Notes under the pieces: model-generated
Databases searched by the model: none
What the model was told of the DNA's origin: nothing
The model's input: the letters and a program-made list of their open reading frames with translations, nothing else
Source of the DNA: Pseudomonadaceae bacterium
GTDB taxonomy: Bacteria; Pseudomonadota; Gammaproteobacteria; Pseudomonadales; Pseudomonadaceae
Reading direction: 5' to 3'
Length of the DNA: 54,858 bases
Assembly (NCBI GenBank): GCA_019745275.1
Contig: JAIETJ010000066.1
Span: 1-54,858, forward strand
Shown here: positions 18,920 through 29,863 of the stretch, piece by piece
Numbering within the stretch: position 1 is the stretch's first letter
How the letters are laid out: each line of letters begins with the position of its first letter
Program-made: the position numbers and the translations under genes

Positions 18920-20071
18920 ATGCCCAAAGCCCTGCGCTTTTATGCTTGGCCGCTGGCGGTTGGCCTGCTGTTAGCGCTGCTGATCATTCAGCGCTATCCC
19001 AGCTGGGTTGGCTTACCCGAGCAAGACATTCACCTGCGTCAAGCCGCCACCAGCCCACTGTCGCAACAGGGCCCGGTGTCCTATGCCGACGCTGTGAGCA
19101 ATGCGGCCCCGGCCGTGGCCAATCTGTACACCACCAAGCAGGTTAACAAGCCGGCTTCAGCGCTGTCCGCAGACCCGCAGTTCCAGCATTTTCACGGCGA
19201 TGATTTACCTAAGCAACGACGCATGGAGTCGAGCCTCGGCTCGGCCGTGATCATGAGCCCCGAAGGCTACTTGCTCACCAACAACCATGTGATTGCCGAC
19301 GCCGAACAAATTGTCGTGGCGCTCAAGGACGGCCGCGAAACCCTTGCTCGGGTGATTGGCAACGACCCGGAAACCGACCTCGCGGTACTGAAAATCGACC
19401 TACCCGACTTGCCGGCAATCACCCTCGGCTATTCAAACAAAATTCACATTGGCGATGTCGCCTTAGCGATTGGCAATCCATTTGGGGTCGGCCAAACCGT
19501 CACCATGGGCATCATCAGCGCCACCGGGCGTAATCAGTTAGGTCTGAACACCTACGAGGACTTCATCCAAACGGATGCGGCGATCAACCCCGGCAACTCC
19601 GGCGGCGCACTGGTGGATGCGCTGGGCAATCTGGTCGGCATCAACACCGCGATTTTCTCCAAGTCCGGCGGCTCGCAAGGCATAGGCTTTGCCATCCCAA
19701 CCAAGCTGGCGTTAGAGGTGATGAACGCGATTATTGAGCACGGCCGGGTCATTCGTGGCTGGTTGGGTATCGAGGTGCAACCGCTAACCCCCGAACTGGC
19801 GGAGTCTTTCGGCTTGGAAGGCCGTCCCGGCATCGTCGTGGCAACGGTCTATCGCGACAGCCCAGCAGCTCGCGCAGGACTACTGGCCGGCGACATTATC
19901 GTCAGCATCGACGGCGAGTCAGCCGGTGACGGGCGTAAAAGCATGAATCTGGTGGCGCAAGCCAAACCCGGCGACAAGGTTAAGATCCAAATCCTGCGCA
20001 GCGGCCAGAGCCTCGAACTGCCGACCGAAATTGGCGTGCGCCCGCCATTAAGCGCCGCGCCGAAGAAGTAG
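18920..20071 (+). CDS. algW: Periplasmic serine protease AlgW (DegS family)
   Basis: Membrane-anchored HtrA protease of 383 residues: N-terminal transmembrane anchor (about 9-26), trypsin-like domain with triad H123 (NNHVIAD), D153 (PETDLAV) and S227 (GNSGGAL), and one C-terminal PDZ domain (about 285-370). In Pseudomonas AlgW senses misfolded outer-membrane proteins through its PDZ and makes the first cut in the anti-sigma factor MucA, releasing AlgU for envelope stress and alginate genes. The regulon partners are not in this window. Confidence 0.94.
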   Translation: MPKALRFYAWPLAVGLLLALLIIQRYPSWVGLPEQDIHLRQAATSPLSQQGPVSYADAVSNAAPAVANLYTTKQVNKPASALSADPQFQHFHGDDLPKQRRMESSLGSAVIMSPEGYLLTNNHVIADAEQIVVALKDGRETLARVIGNDPETDLAVLKIDLPDLPAITLGYSNKIHIGDVALAIGNPFGVGQTVTMGIISATGRNQLGLNTYEDFIQTDAAINPGNSGGALVDALGNLVGINTAIFSKSGGSQGIGFAIPTKLALEVMNAIIEHGRVIRGWLGIEVQPLTPELAESFGLEGRPGIVVATVYRDSPAARAGLLAGDIIVSIDGESAGDGRKSMNLVAQAKPGDKVKIQILRSGQSLELPTEIGVRPPLSAAPKK

Positions 20072-20090
20072 CTTGCGCCTTACCAGCCAC

Positions 20091-20124
20091 TAAAGCGGCA
20101 CCTGTTCCGGTGCCACTTTAGTTA
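20091..20124. terminator. Hairpin between convergent algW and hisC, likely terminator
   Basis: ACTAAAGCGGCACC and GGTGCCACTTTAGT pair with one mismatch around loop TGTTCC. No long T-run, but position between two convergent stops (20071 and 20135) favours a shared terminator. Confidence 0.65.
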
Positions 20125-20134
20125 GCCGAGCAAG

Positions 20135-21193
20135 CTAAGCCAGACAGACTGCCAGCGCATCCAGCAGCGCCTGATTCTGCTCAGACGTGCCGATGCTAAT
20201 GCGCAGAAACTGCGCAATCCGCGCCTGCTTAAAGTGCCGCACTATCACTCCGTGCTCACGTAACCCAGCGGCCAATTGGGCAGCATCGTGCAGAGGATGG
20301 CGGGCAAAAATAAAGTTAGCCGCAGAAGGCAGCACGGCAAAACCCTGCTGCTGCAACTCAGCCACCAACGCTTCACGGCTAGCGATCACTTGCTGGCAGC
20401 TGCTCTGGAAGTAAGCACGATCCTCGAACGACGCCGCCGCACCGGCAATTGCGATGCGATCCAGCGGGTAGGAGTTAAAGCTATTTTTGATGCGCTCCAA
20501 CGCCTCGATCAAGTCCGGATGGCCGACCGCAAAACCAACCCGCAAACCGGCTAACGAGCGCGACTTGGACAGGGTTTGGCAAACCAATAAATTCGCATAG
20601 CGCGCGACCAAGCTAATCGCCGAAACGCCACCGAAATCGATATAGGCCTCATCGACAAGCACCACGGTATCGGGGTTAGCCTGCAATAAGCGCTCAATCG
20701 CCGGAAGCTGAAGCAAGCAGCCGGTCGGCGCATTCGGGTTAGGGAAGACGATGCCACCATTCGGCCGCTGGTAGTCCTCGACGCGAATCTGGAAGCTCTC
20801 ATCCAGTGCGATTGGCTCGAACGGAATGCCGTACAGGCCGCAATACACGGGGTAAAAGCTGTAGCTGATATCGGGAAACAACAGCGGCTGGCCGTGCTGA
20901 AATAAGCCATGAAAAGCGTGTGCCAACACCTCATCGGAGCCGTTGCCGACAAACACCTGCGCCGCAGGTACCTCGTAATAAGCGGCGATCGCCTGTTTTA
21001 AGCGATCGCTGTTGGGGTCGGGATACAGGCGCAGATCGTCGCTCAACTCGGCGCGCATCGCCTCAAGCGCTAACGGCGATGGGCCGTAGGGATTTTCGTT
21101 GGTATTAAGTTTGACCAGCTTGGCCATTTTAGGCTGCTCGCCGGGTACGTAAGGCACCAGCGTCTTGACGAAGGGACTCCAGAATTTGCTCAT
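20135..21193 (-). CDS. hisC: Histidinol-phosphate aminotransferase
   Basis: PLP enzyme of 352 residues, converting imidazole-acetol phosphate to histidinol phosphate. Landmarks: [11 protein letters not shown] (substrate phosphate site, about 30-40), NPNAPTG (152-158), VDEAYIDF (180-187) and the PLP lysine K210 in [14 protein letters not shown]. Starts 2 bases after hisD, so clearly co-transcribed. Pseudomonads usually carry a second hisC elsewhere. Confidence 0.96.
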   Translation of the reverse strand: MSKFWSPFVKTLVPYVPGEQPKMAKLVKLNTNENPYGPSPLALEAMRAELSDDLRLYPDPNSDRLKQAIAAYYEVPAAQVFVGNGSDEVLAHAFHGLFQHGQPLLFPDISYSFYPVYCGLYGIPFEPIALDESFQIRVEDYQRPNGGIVFPNPNAPTGCLLQLPAIERLLQANPDTVVLVDEAYIDFGGVSAISLVARYANLLVCQTLSKSRSLAGLRVGFAVGHPDLIEALERIKNSFNSYPLDRIAIAGAAASFEDRAYFQSSCQQVIASREALVAELQQQGFAVLPSAANFIFARHPLHDAAQLAAGLREHGVIVRHFKQARIAQFLRISIGTSEQNQALLDALAVCLA

Positions 21194-21195
21194 CG

Positions 21196-22518
21196 TTACA
21201 CCTCCAGCGCTGGCGCGATGCGGTATTCGGCGCTGCGGGCGTGGGCGGTCAATGACTCGCCACGAGCCAGCACTGACGCCACCTTACCCAGCTCTGAGGC
21301 ACCCGCCGCTGAGCAGTTAATGATCGAAGAGCGCTTCTGGAAGTCGTACACGCCCAGTGGCGAGGAAAACCGCGCAGTACCGGAGGTCGGCAACACGTGA
21401 TTAGGCCCAGCGCAGTAGTCGCCCAACGCTTCGGCGGTGTAACGACCCATAAAGATCGCACCGGCGTGGCGAATCTGCGGTAACCATTGCTCAGGCTCGG
21501 CCACCGACAGTTCCAAGTGCTCGGGCGCGATGCGATTCGCCACCTCAATGGCTTGGGCCATATCGGCTACCAAAATCAGCGCGCCACGGGCCAGTAAAGA
21601 GGCGCGAATGATCTCGGCGCGTTCCATGGTCGGCAGCAGTTTGTCGATGCTGGCGGCCACGCTATCGAGGAAGGCCGCGTCCGGGCTGAGTAAAATCGAC
21701 TGGGCGTCTTCATCGTGCTCGGCTTGCGAGAACAGGTCCATGGCGATCCAATCCGGATCGGTCTGACCGTCGCAAATCACCAGAATCTCCGAAGGCCCGG
21801 CGATCATGTCGATGCCAACTTTACCGAACACATGGCGCTTGGCAGTGGCCACGTAAATATTGCCGGGACCGACGATTTTGTCCACCGGCGGCACGCTCTC
21901 GGTGCCATAGGCCAACGCCGCAACCGCTTGCGCCCCACCAATGGTAAAGACCCGATCAACGCCGGCAATGCAGGCGGCGGCCAAGACCATTTCATTGATC
22001 TCGCCACGCGGGGTCGGCACCACCATCACCACCTCGCTAACGCCGGCAACCTTGGCCGGAATAGCGTTCATCAATACCGACGAGGGGTAAGTCGCCTTAC
22101 CGCCCGGCACATACAAACCGGCGCGATCCAGTGGCGTAACTTGCTGACCGAGCACCGTGCCGTCGGCTTCGGTGTAACTCCAAGAGCCTTGTTTCTGCCG
22201 CTCGTGGTAAATGCGCACGCGCTCGGCGGCAACTTCTAGGGCATTGCGCTGCTCAGGGCTAATGCGGGTTAAGGCCAATTCCAGACGAGCACGGGGCAGA
22301 ATCAAATCGGCCATGGAGCCGACGGTGAGACCGTCAAAACGCTCGGTGTACTCCACCAAAGCTGCATCGCCACGTTCACGTACGGCGGCAATAATCTCCA
22401 GTACGCGCTGATTAACCGACTCATCGGACACGCTTTCCCAGCTCAGCAGATGATCCAGATGACCGGCGAAGTCAGGATCGGCAGCGTTGAGTCGGCGAAT
22501 AGCAGTGGCAATAGTCAT
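21196..22518 (-). CDS. hisD: Histidinol dehydrogenase
   Basis: Zinc-dependent enzyme of 440 residues performing the last two oxidations to L-histidine with NAD+. ATG at 22518 has GAGAG upstream; a TTG 12 bases earlier is possible but less likely. Family motifs [55 protein letters not shown] and [16 protein letters not shown] are all present; the Gln/His/Asp/His zinc ligands fall in SQAEHDE and the C-terminal half. Leads hisD-hisC. It is separated from hisG by 251 bases. Confidence 0.97.
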   Translation of the reverse strand: MTIATAIRRLNAADPDFAGHLDHLLSWESVSDESVNQRVLEIIAAVRERGDAALVEYTERFDGLTVGSMADLILPRARLELALTRISPEQRNALEVAAERVRIYHERQKQGSWSYTEADGTVLGQQVTPLDRAGLYVPGGKATYPSSVLMNAIPAKVAGVSEVVMVVPTPRGEINEMVLAAACIAGVDRVFTIGGAQAVAALAYGTESVPPVDKIVGPGNIYVATAKRHVFGKVGIDMIAGPSEILVICDGQTDPDWIAMDLFSQAEHDEDAQSILLSPDAAFLDSVAASIDKLLPTMERAEIIRASLLARGALILVADMAQAIEVANRIAPEHLELSVAEPEQWLPQIRHAGAIFMGRYTAEALGDYCAGPNHVLPTSGTARFSSPLGVYDFQKRSSIINCSAAGASELGKVASVLARGESLTAHARSAEYRIAPALEV

Positions 22519-22769
22519 GGCAGCTCTCAATAAATAGGCGGTTATTCAGGCGTAGCAGTAACTCAGGATAAATGTGCTCAGGCAGGGCTAGGCTAACAAG
22601 CCAACTCGATGGATGCCCGCGAAATTTAGCGACAAAAAATTAAGCAGGCCGAACAGGCTTCGGCAGTGCCGTCTTCCATGGCGGCTGTGCGGCAGGGCGC
22701 CGCAGAGCGATTAAGCTTGATGGCAGAAAAATGCTCGTGCATTTTCTGCACTTCCACCATCCATGGCGG
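22519..22769. other. Spacer between hisG and hisD with hairpins
   Basis: No gene seen. Contains GCAGAAAAATGC / GCATTTTCTGC around TCGT (22723-22749; one-base bulge), GCGGC/GCCGC arms near 22681-22702, and CCATCCATGG at about 22757-22766. The hairpin at 22723-22749 lies just after the hisG stop on the - strand and may attenuate or terminate transcription from the murA side. Confidence 0.45.
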
Positions 22770-23396
22770 TCATCGCGATTCTACCGCTTGGCGCAAGGTG
22801 TCGATGAGCGCTTGGATACGCCCATGCTGCATCTTCATCGAGGCCTTGTTCACCACCAGTCGCGAACTGACGTGGGCGATCAACTCTTGCGCCTCTAAAC
22901 CGTTGGCGCGCAGGGTGTTGCCGGTATCGACCACGTCGATGATTTTGTCGGCCAAACCCACCAAAGGTGCCAATTCCATCGAGCCATACAGCTTGATCAC
23001 ATCCACTTGGCGACCTTGCGCCGCGTAATAAGCCTTGGCCACGTTAACGAACTTGGTCGCCACCCGCAGGCGGCCCTTGGGTTCCACGGCACCAATGGCG
23101 CCGGCGGTCATCAGTTTGCACTTGGCAATCTGCAGATCCAACGGTTCGTACAAACCCTGACCGCCGTATTCCATCAATACGTCTTTACCCGCCACGCCCA
23201 AATCGGCGGCGCCATGCTCGACATAGGTCGGTACATCAGTGGCGCGCACAATCAATAGACGCACATCTGGCTGGGTGGTAGCGATAATCAGCTTGCGGCT
23301 GGTGTCGGGATTTTCCGTCGGCACAATGCCCGCCGCCGCCAATAGCGGCAGCGTGTCATCGAGAATCCGACCTTTGGAAAGAGCGATAGTTAGCAT
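22770..23396 (-). CDS. hisG: ATP phosphoribosyltransferase, short form
   Basis: First enzyme of histidine synthesis, condensing ATP and PRPP. At 208 residues it is the short HisGS type, lacking the C-terminal histidine-binding domain; such enzymes need the HisRS-like regulator HisZ, which in pseudomonads is encoded elsewhere and is absent from this window. PRPP-binding region [14 protein letters not shown] (about 152-165) is intact. Follows murA by 14 bases. Confidence 0.96.
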   Translation of the reverse strand: MLTIALSKGRILDDTLPLLAAAGIVPTENPDTSRKLIIATTQPDVRLLIVRATDVPTYVEHGAADLGVAGKDVLMEYGGQGLYEPLDLQIAKCKLMTAGAIGAVEPKGRLRVATKFVNVAKAYYAAQGRQVDVIKLYGSMELAPLVGLADKIIDVVDTGNTLRANGLEAQELIAHVSSRLVVNKASMKMQHGRIQALIDTLRQAVESR

Positions 23397-23410
23397 GGTA
23401 ACGACGTTCC

Positions 23411-24941
<1,531 letters not shown>

Positions 24942-24980
24942 ACACAACCTCTATCGGCGCCCGCCACTTACGGGGCGGCC

Positions 24981-25009
24981 ATCATACAAAAAAGCCCCCC
25001 GCCTGCGAA
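24981..25009 (-). promoter_or_regulatory. Putative promoter of ibaG-murA-hisG
   Basis: On the - strand TTCGCA (25004-25009) and TATGAT (24981-24986) with a 17-base spacer; predicted start about 33 bases before the ibaG ATG. The spacer is a G-run followed by T6, which may also be the tail of an mlaB terminator whose stem is AGCC/GGCT around 24992-25024. Confidence 0.45.
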
Positions 25010-25063
25010 CCCCGATTAGGCTATCGCTGACCGAAGGGCCATCACCAGAAAGTATTTTAAGCG

Positions 25064-25372
25064 TTAGTTGGGCTGCGAAAATATCTCAAGCAAACCAGAC
25101 ACCTGAGCTATTTCACGCATATCGGCAGGCAAATCGAACACTGCCAAACGCTTATTCGCCGCTTTAGCATCGCGCATAAAAGCCAGCAACAAAGACAAAC
25201 CAACGCTGCTGGATTTTTCCACCTGAGCACAGCTGAGTTTTAGCGCGCTGGCCGGATGCTTAGCGATCAGCTGACGGCCGGCCTCGCGCAAAGCCGGGGC
25301 CGTGCGATAGTCGAGCACGCCGACCAGCAACAACTCGCCAGCCGCACCTTGACGAATACTGGCTTGGCTCAT
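25064..25372 (-). CDS. mlaB: MlaB, STAS-domain subunit of the Mla lipid transporter
   Basis: Cytoplasmic STAS protein of 102 residues that binds the ATPase MlaF and is needed for stable, active MlaFEDB. STAS core visible as ALKLSCAQVEKSSSVGLSLL (anti-sigma-antagonist-like loop). ATG overlaps the mlaC stop by ATGA-type overlap (25369-25372). Last gene of the mla operon. Confidence 0.9.
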   Translation of the reverse strand: MSQASIRQGAAGELLLVGVLDYRTAPALREAGRQLIAKHPASALKLSCAQVEKSSSVGLSLLLAFMRDAKAANKRLAVFDLPADMREIAQVSGLLEIFSQPN

Positions 25373-26028
25373 GTACCACTGGCCTGCTGATTACTCGCCG
25401 AAGATTTAGCCTTGGCGACGATATCCGCCCAGCCATCGATAGCTTTATCGAGGTTATTACCATTCTTCTGCATGGTGTCGGCGAACTGATCGCGGAACAG
25501 CTTGCCAATGTTGATGCCATTAATAATCAGGTTACGCAGCTTCCACTGACCATCGAGATTGGTCATGGTGTACGACACGGGATAAACCGTGCCCTTGCTG
25601 TCTTTAAACTCCATGCCAACACTGGTGCGCTCTGCATCTTCGACTTTAGCCGGCAACACGCGAATTTCTTGGTTGTCGTATTCCAGCAACGCATTGCCGT
25701 AGAACTGCATCAAACTGAGCTTAAAGTTGTCTTGGAAACGCTGCATTTGCTCCGGTGTCGCGCGACGCGAGTACTTAACCGTCATAATGCTACGCGAGAT
25801 ACCTTCAGCATCTACAACCGGCCCAAGCGTACGCTCAAGCGCCGCATAAAAAGCTGCAGGGTCGGCCTGATAAACGGCCTTGTTGGCTTTTAAATCACCC
25901 AATAATTGATCAACCGTCTGCTGCACCACTTGCTGCGCAGTAGGCGCGGCATTAGCCAGCAGCGGCATGCTCGCCAGCAGCACCAATACAAGCCGACGAA
26001 AGAAACCTGTCATATTGATCTTGCCCAT
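25369..26028 (-). CDS. mlaC: MlaC, periplasmic phospholipid-binding shuttle
   Basis: Protein of 219 residues (Ttg2D family), with a signal peptide (FFRRLVLVLLASMPLLANA) after a few leading residues. MlaC carries phospholipids between the outer-membrane MlaA complex and the inner-membrane MlaFEDB. The ATG at 26028 overlaps the mlaD stop as TAATG; a Met at position 6 is an alternative start giving a more usual signal. In Pseudomonas this system was first described as Ttg2 in solvent tolerance. Confidence 0.94.
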   Translation of the reverse strand: MGKINMTGFFRRLVLVLLASMPLLANAAPTAQQVVQQTVDQLLGDLKANKAVYQADPAAFYAALERTLGPVVDAEGISRSIMTVKYSRRATPEQMQRFQDNFKLSLMQFYGNALLEYDNQEIRVLPAKVEDAERTSVGMEFKDSKGTVYPVSYTMTNLDGQWKLRNLIINGINIGKLFRDQFADTMQKNGNNLDKAIDGWADIVAKAKSSASNQQASGT

Positions 26029-26495
26029 TACTTACTGTCCTTGTTAACGGTATTAAGTAAAAACTTGCCGATCAGGTCTTCTAACACCAGCGCCGACTGG
26101 GTGTCATGAATCACCCCACCTTCTTTAAGTACGTTTTCATCACCGCCAACGCTAATACCAACATATTTCTCACCCAGCAGACCCGCTGTCAGGATCGAGG
26201 CGGTGGAGTCTTCAGGCAAGTTATCCATGCGCTTTTGTATATCCATAGTGACGCGCCCGGTGTAGCTATTGCGATCCAAGTCAATCGCGCTAACTTTGCC
26301 GATAGTCACCCCAGCCATGGTCACTTTGGAGCGCACGGTCAAACCGGCGACATTATCAAAGTTGGCATACAGTTTATAAGTATCCGCGCTGTCCGCCACC
26401 GTCAGGCCACTTACGCGCAAAGCCAGTAACGCTAACGCCAGCAGTCCTGCCAAGAGGAACAGGCCGACACCGATTTCCATGGTGCGGGTTTGCAT
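26028..26495 (-). CDS. mlaD: MlaD, MCE-domain substrate-binding subunit
   Basis: Protein of 155 residues with one N-terminal transmembrane helix (GVGLFLLAGLLALALLALRV) and a single MCE domain (about 38-120, YKLYANFDNVAGLTVRSKV onwards). Hexameric ring on the periplasmic face that channels lipids between MlaE and MlaC. Start codon overlaps the mlaE stop (TGATG). Confidence 0.96.
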   Translation of the reverse strand: MQTRTMEIGVGLFLLAGLLALALLALRVSGLTVADSADTYKLYANFDNVAGLTVRSKVTMAGVTIGKVSAIDLDRNSYTGRVTMDIQKRMDNLPEDSTASILTAGLLGEKYVGISVGGDENVLKEGGVIHDTQSALVLEDLIGKFLLNTVNKDSK

Positions 26496-27292
26496 CAGAA
26501 GTCTCCAAACATCAAGGCAGTCAAAATAAAGTCTAGGCCGAGCACCGCGAGGGAGGCATAGACCACAGTCTTAGTGGTAGCGCGGCCGATCCCTTCTGAG
26601 GTCGGCTCGCAGTCGTATCCTTGGAACACCGCAATCCAGGTAATCACAAAGGCAAACACGATGCTTTTGATCACACCGTTAAGCACGTCATCCTGGAAGT
26701 TCACGCTGTTTTGCATGTTGCCCCAGTACGAGCCGTCGTAAACGCCCAACCAGTCAACCGCCACCATGGCGCCACCCCAGATCCCCACCACACTGAAGAT
26801 CATGGCCAACAACGGCATCGAGATAAAGCCGGCCCACAAGCGCGGCGCGATGATGTATTTGAGCGGATCGACACCAATCATTTCTAGGCTGGACAGCTGT
26901 TCGGTGGATTTCATATTGCCAATTTCGGCGGTTAAGGCTGAGCCCGCCCGACCAGCAAACAGCAAACCTGTGACCACCGGGCCCAACTCACGCAACAGGG
27001 TCAGCGCAACCATCTGCCCGACCGCCTGCTCGGAGCCGTAAGACACCAAAATATTGAAACCCTGCAACGCCAGCACCATGCCGATAAACAAACCCGACAC
27101 CACGATAATGGCCAGCGATAGCACGCCTACCGAGTACAACTGCTTGATCAGCAACCGAAAACCGTTGCCCAAGCTGCTGCGCCCCAGCAACACGCGCAAC
27201 AAGAACAGCGCCGAACGCCCCAAGCTCTCGAGCACGGCAAGACCTACGCGCCCGAACAGCGCCAGTCGATCAAGCATTGAAATCTGACGCAT
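26495..27292 (-). CDS. mlaE: MlaE, permease of the Mla lipid transporter
   Basis: MlaE-family integral membrane protein of 265 residues with about five or six hydrophobic helices and the conserved cytoplasmic loop ELGPVVTGLLFAGRAGSA plus GNMKSTEQLSSLEMIGVDP, which contacts MlaF. ATG at 27292 overlaps the mlaF stop (TGATG); the TTG one codon earlier is disregarded. Confidence 0.97.
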   Translation of the reverse strand: MRQISMLDRLALFGRVGLAVLESLGRSALFLLRVLLGRSSLGNGFRLLIKQLYSVGVLSLAIIVVSGLFIGMVLALQGFNILVSYGSEQAVGQMVALTLLRELGPVVTGLLFAGRAGSALTAEIGNMKSTEQLSSLEMIGVDPLKYIIAPRLWAGFISMPLLAMIFSVVGIWGGAMVAVDWLGVYDGSYWGNMQNSVNFQDDVLNGVIKSIVFAFVITWIAVFQGYDCEPTSEGIGRATTKTVVYASLAVLGLDFILTALMFGDF

Positions 27293-28101
27293 CAAAGCCC
27301 TCCCAACAGGTCATGACGATAATCGCTGGCCGGATAATGGAACGGTACCGGGCCATCGGGAGTACCTTGCATAAACTGGCGAATACGCGGGTTGTCTGAG
27401 TTCATTAGTTCATCCGGGGTGCCGTGACCTAATACCTGCGTATCACCGACTACATACAGGTAATCGGCAATACTGGCGGTCTCGGTCAGATCGTGGGACA
27501 CCACAATACTGGTAATCCCCAGCGCATCATTAAGCAGGCGAATCAAGCGCACCAGCACCCCCATAGCAATAGGGTCTTGGCCAACGAAGGGCTCGTCATA
27601 CATCAAAATTTGCGGGTCTAGCGCAATCGCGCGCGCCAACGCCACGCGACGTTTCATTCCACCCGACAACTCGTCGGGCATCAAGTCAACCGCGCCACGC
27701 AGACCAACGGCCTGCAGTTTCATCAGCACGATGTCGCGGATCATTTCTTCCGGCAGCTTGGTGTGGACTCGCAGCGGAAAAGCCACGTTTTCAAATACAT
27801 CTAAATCGGTAAACAGCGCGCCACTTTGAAACAGCACGCCCATTTGCTTACGCATGTCGAACAATTCACTACGCGACAGGCTCGGCAGATTCTGCCCGGC
27901 TACTAAAATCTCACCACTGGCGGGTTTAAGTTGCGCCGCAATCAGGTGCAGCAATGTGGTTTTACCGCAACCGGAAGGCCCCATGATGCCGGTGACCTTA
28001 CCGCGCGGAATGAAGATATCGACGTTATCGAAAATCTTGCGCTCGCCACGCTGGAAGGTAACCCCTCGCAACTCGACGGCATTGACACTCTCGGCGCTCA
28101 T
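27292..28101 (-). CDS. mlaF: MlaF, ATPase of the Mla lipid transporter
   Basis: ABC ATPase of 269 residues: Walker A GPSGCGKTT (41-49), signature LSGGMKRR, Walker B ILMYDEPF and the H-loop VSHD, followed by the C-terminal extension (HYPASDYRHDLLGGL) that swaps between MlaF protomers and contacts MlaB. Energises phospholipid transport that keeps outer-membrane asymmetry. First gene of mlaFEDCB; GGAG site and a good promoter (28188-28216) upstream. Confidence 0.97.
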   Translation of the reverse strand: MSAESVNAVELRGVTFQRGERKIFDNVDIFIPRGKVTGIMGPSGCGKTTLLHLIAAQLKPASGEILVAGQNLPSLSRSELFDMRKQMGVLFQSGALFTDLDVFENVAFPLRVHTKLPEEMIRDIVLMKLQAVGLRGAVDLMPDELSGGMKRRVALARAIALDPQILMYDEPFVGQDPIAMGVLVRLIRLLNDALGITSIVVSHDLTETASIADYLYVVGDTQVLGHGTPDELMNSDNPRIRQFMQGTPDGPVPFHYPASDYRHDLLGGL

Positions 28102-28187
28102 TTAAACTCCTTACGCTCCCTACACAACTCAGACGCAGCACCTTGCAACCAAGGCACCCGCCGCTGGAGGGCCGAATTAAGCTGGGC

Positions 28188-28216
28188 ACTATAACATTGC
28201 GCCCGACGCCGCCCAA
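28188..28216 (-). promoter_or_regulatory. Putative sigma-70 promoter of mlaFEDCB
   Basis: On the - strand TTGGGC (28211-28216) and TATAGT (28188-28193) separated by exactly 17 bases; predicted leader of about 80 bases before mlaF. Best promoter match seen in the window. Confidence 0.6.
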
Positions 28217-28305
28217 GATCGAAAGTGTGTCCGTTCAGGATTACGACAGTAATCGCGACCTGCCGCGCAACGATAATCAAGAGTGAGCAATTGACCCTTT
28301 ACCGC

Positions 28306-28311
28306 TATAAT
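28306..28311 (+). promoter_or_regulatory. Putative -10 element upstream of kdsD
   Basis: Perfect TATAAT ending 30 bases before the kdsD ATG (28342). A TTGACC at 28291-28296 is only 9 bases away and cannot be its -35; no other good -35 seen. Divergent from the mla promoter. Confidence 0.4.
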
Positions 28312-28341
28312 CTCCGCCCTTTCATTCGGCCACTGCATCCC

Positions 28342-29316
28342 ATGAGCCAATCCAGCGACCTGATCCAATCTGCGCAGCGCACCATTCGCCTTGAAATCGA
28401 GGCAGTCGAAGGTTTACTGCCGCGCATCAACGCCGACTTCGTACGCGCCTGCGAATTGATTTTGGCCAGCAAAGGACGCGTAGTGGTGGTCGGCATGGGT
28501 AAGTCCGGACACATCGGCAATAAAATCGCTGCTACTTTGGCGAGCACCGGCACTACCGCTTTTTTTGTTCACCCTGCGGAAGCCAGCCACGGCGACATGG
28601 GCATGATCACCCGCGATGACGTGGTGTTGGCGCTGTCTAATTCTGGCTCCACCGCCGAAATAGTCACCCTGCTGCCGCTGATTAAACGCCTCGGCATCTG
28701 CCTGATCAGCATGACCGGCAACCCTGACTCGCCGCTGGCCCAGGCCGCCGAAGTCAATTTAGATGCGCGCATTAGCCAAGAGGCCTGCCCGCTCAACCTA
28801 GCACCGACATCCTCGACAACTGCCTCTTTGGTGCTCGGTGACGCCCTGGCCATTGCCTTACTAGAAGCACGCGGCTTTACCGCCGAAGACTTTGCTTTTT
28901 CCCATCCCGGCGGCGCGCTTGGCCGACGTTTATTACTCAAGGTCGAACACGTCATGCACAGTGGCGCCCGCCTGCCACAAGTGGCTCGCGGCACCAGCTT
29001 GCGCGATGCACTAATGGAAATGACCGAAAAAGGCCTCGGCATGACCGTGGTCTTGGAAGCGGATGGCAGCCTCGCCGGCGTCTTCACCGACGGCGATCTG
29101 CGCCGGACCTTGGATCGCGGCACCGACATTCGCCAAGCCCAAATTGACGACGTAATGACCGCCCACGGCAAAACCGCACGCGCCGAAATGCTTGCCGCAG
29201 AAGCGCTAAAAATCATGGAAGACCACAAAATCAACGCCCTAGTCGTGATCGATCAGCACAACCGGCCAGTTGGCGCGCTGAACATGCACGACCTACTGCG
29301 CGCAGGAGTGATGTAA
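28342..29316 (+). CDS. kdsD: D-arabinose 5-phosphate isomerase
   Basis: Interconverts ribulose 5-phosphate and arabinose 5-phosphate, the precursor of Kdo in LPS. ATG at 28342 (MSQSSDLIQSAQ) gives 324 residues, the family length; an in-frame upstream Met at 28225 would add 39 non-conserved residues and precede the likely promoter. SIS domain about 40-180 (GMGKSGHIGNKIAATLASTG) and two CBS domains about 205-324. Stop TAA shares a base with the kdsC ATG. Confidence 0.95.
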   Translation: MSQSSDLIQSAQRTIRLEIEAVEGLLPRINADFVRACELILASKGRVVVVGMGKSGHIGNKIAATLASTGTTAFFVHPAEASHGDMGMITRDDVVLALSNSGSTAEIVTLLPLIKRLGICLISMTGNPDSPLAQAAEVNLDARISQEACPLNLAPTSSTTASLVLGDALAIALLEARGFTAEDFAFSHPGGALGRRLLLKVEHVMHSGARLPQVARGTSLRDALMEMTEKGLGMTVVLEADGSLAGVFTDGDLRRTLDRGTDIRQAQIDDVMTAHGKTARAEMLAAEALKIMEDHKINALVVIDQHNRPVGALNMHDLLRAGVM

Positions 29317-29855
29317 TGCACAGCACCCAAATTGATCCGCAACTACTGCAACGCGGCCAAGCCATTAAACTGGCGATTTTCGATGTGGACGGCGTACTGA
29401 CTGATGGTCGCCTGTACTTTCTGGCTGACGGCAGTGAGTTCAAGACCTTTAATACCCTCGACGGCCAAGGGATTAAAATGCTCATCGCCTCAGGCGTGCG
29501 CACCGCGATTATCAGTGGCCGCAGCACGCCAGTCGTCGAGCGCCGCGCACAAAACCTTGGGATTCAACACCTATACCAAGGCCGCGAAGATAAACTGGTG
29601 GTGCTCGACGAACTACTGCACGAACTCGGCTTGAACTACGCTGACGTAGCCTACCTAGGTGACGACCTGCCGGACGTACCGGTTATTCGCCGCGTAGGCT
29701 TGGGCATGGCGGTGGCTAACGCCAATGCATTTGTGCGCCAGCACGCCCATGGCGTGACCGAGGCGCGCGGCGGTGAAGGCGCAGCACGTGAGTTTTGCGA
29801 ACTGATCTTAGCCGCCCAAGGCAACCTTGCAGCCGCCCAAGCGGCCTACCTGTAG
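29316..29855 (+). CDS. kdsC: 3-deoxy-D-manno-octulosonate 8-phosphate phosphatase
   Basis: HAD phosphatase of 179 residues that releases Kdo from Kdo 8-phosphate. The first HAD motif FDVDGVLTDG holds D23 (nucleophile) and D25; the GDDLPD motif near 128-133 binds Mg2+. Tetrameric C1-cap-less family, full length. Overlaps kdsD by one base and is followed by lptC. Confidence 0.96.
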   Translation: MHSTQIDPQLLQRGQAIKLAIFDVDGVLTDGRLYFLADGSEFKTFNTLDGQGIKMLIASGVRTAIISGRSTPVVERRAQNLGIQHLYQGREDKLVVLDELLHELGLNYADVAYLGDDLPDVPVIRRVGLGMAVANANAFVRQHAHGVTEARGGEGAAREFCELILAAQGNLAAAQAAYL

Positions 29856-29863
29856 TGAGCGTC

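Noticed and set aside
21715..22239. 174-residue + strand ORF antisense to hisD
   Set aside because: His/Asn-rich translation typical of a shadow frame of a GC-rich gene; hisD is complete on the other strand.
28291..28311. TTGACC and TATAAT upstream of kdsD as a paired promoter
   Set aside because: Spacer is only 9 bases; only the -10 element is retained as a candidate.
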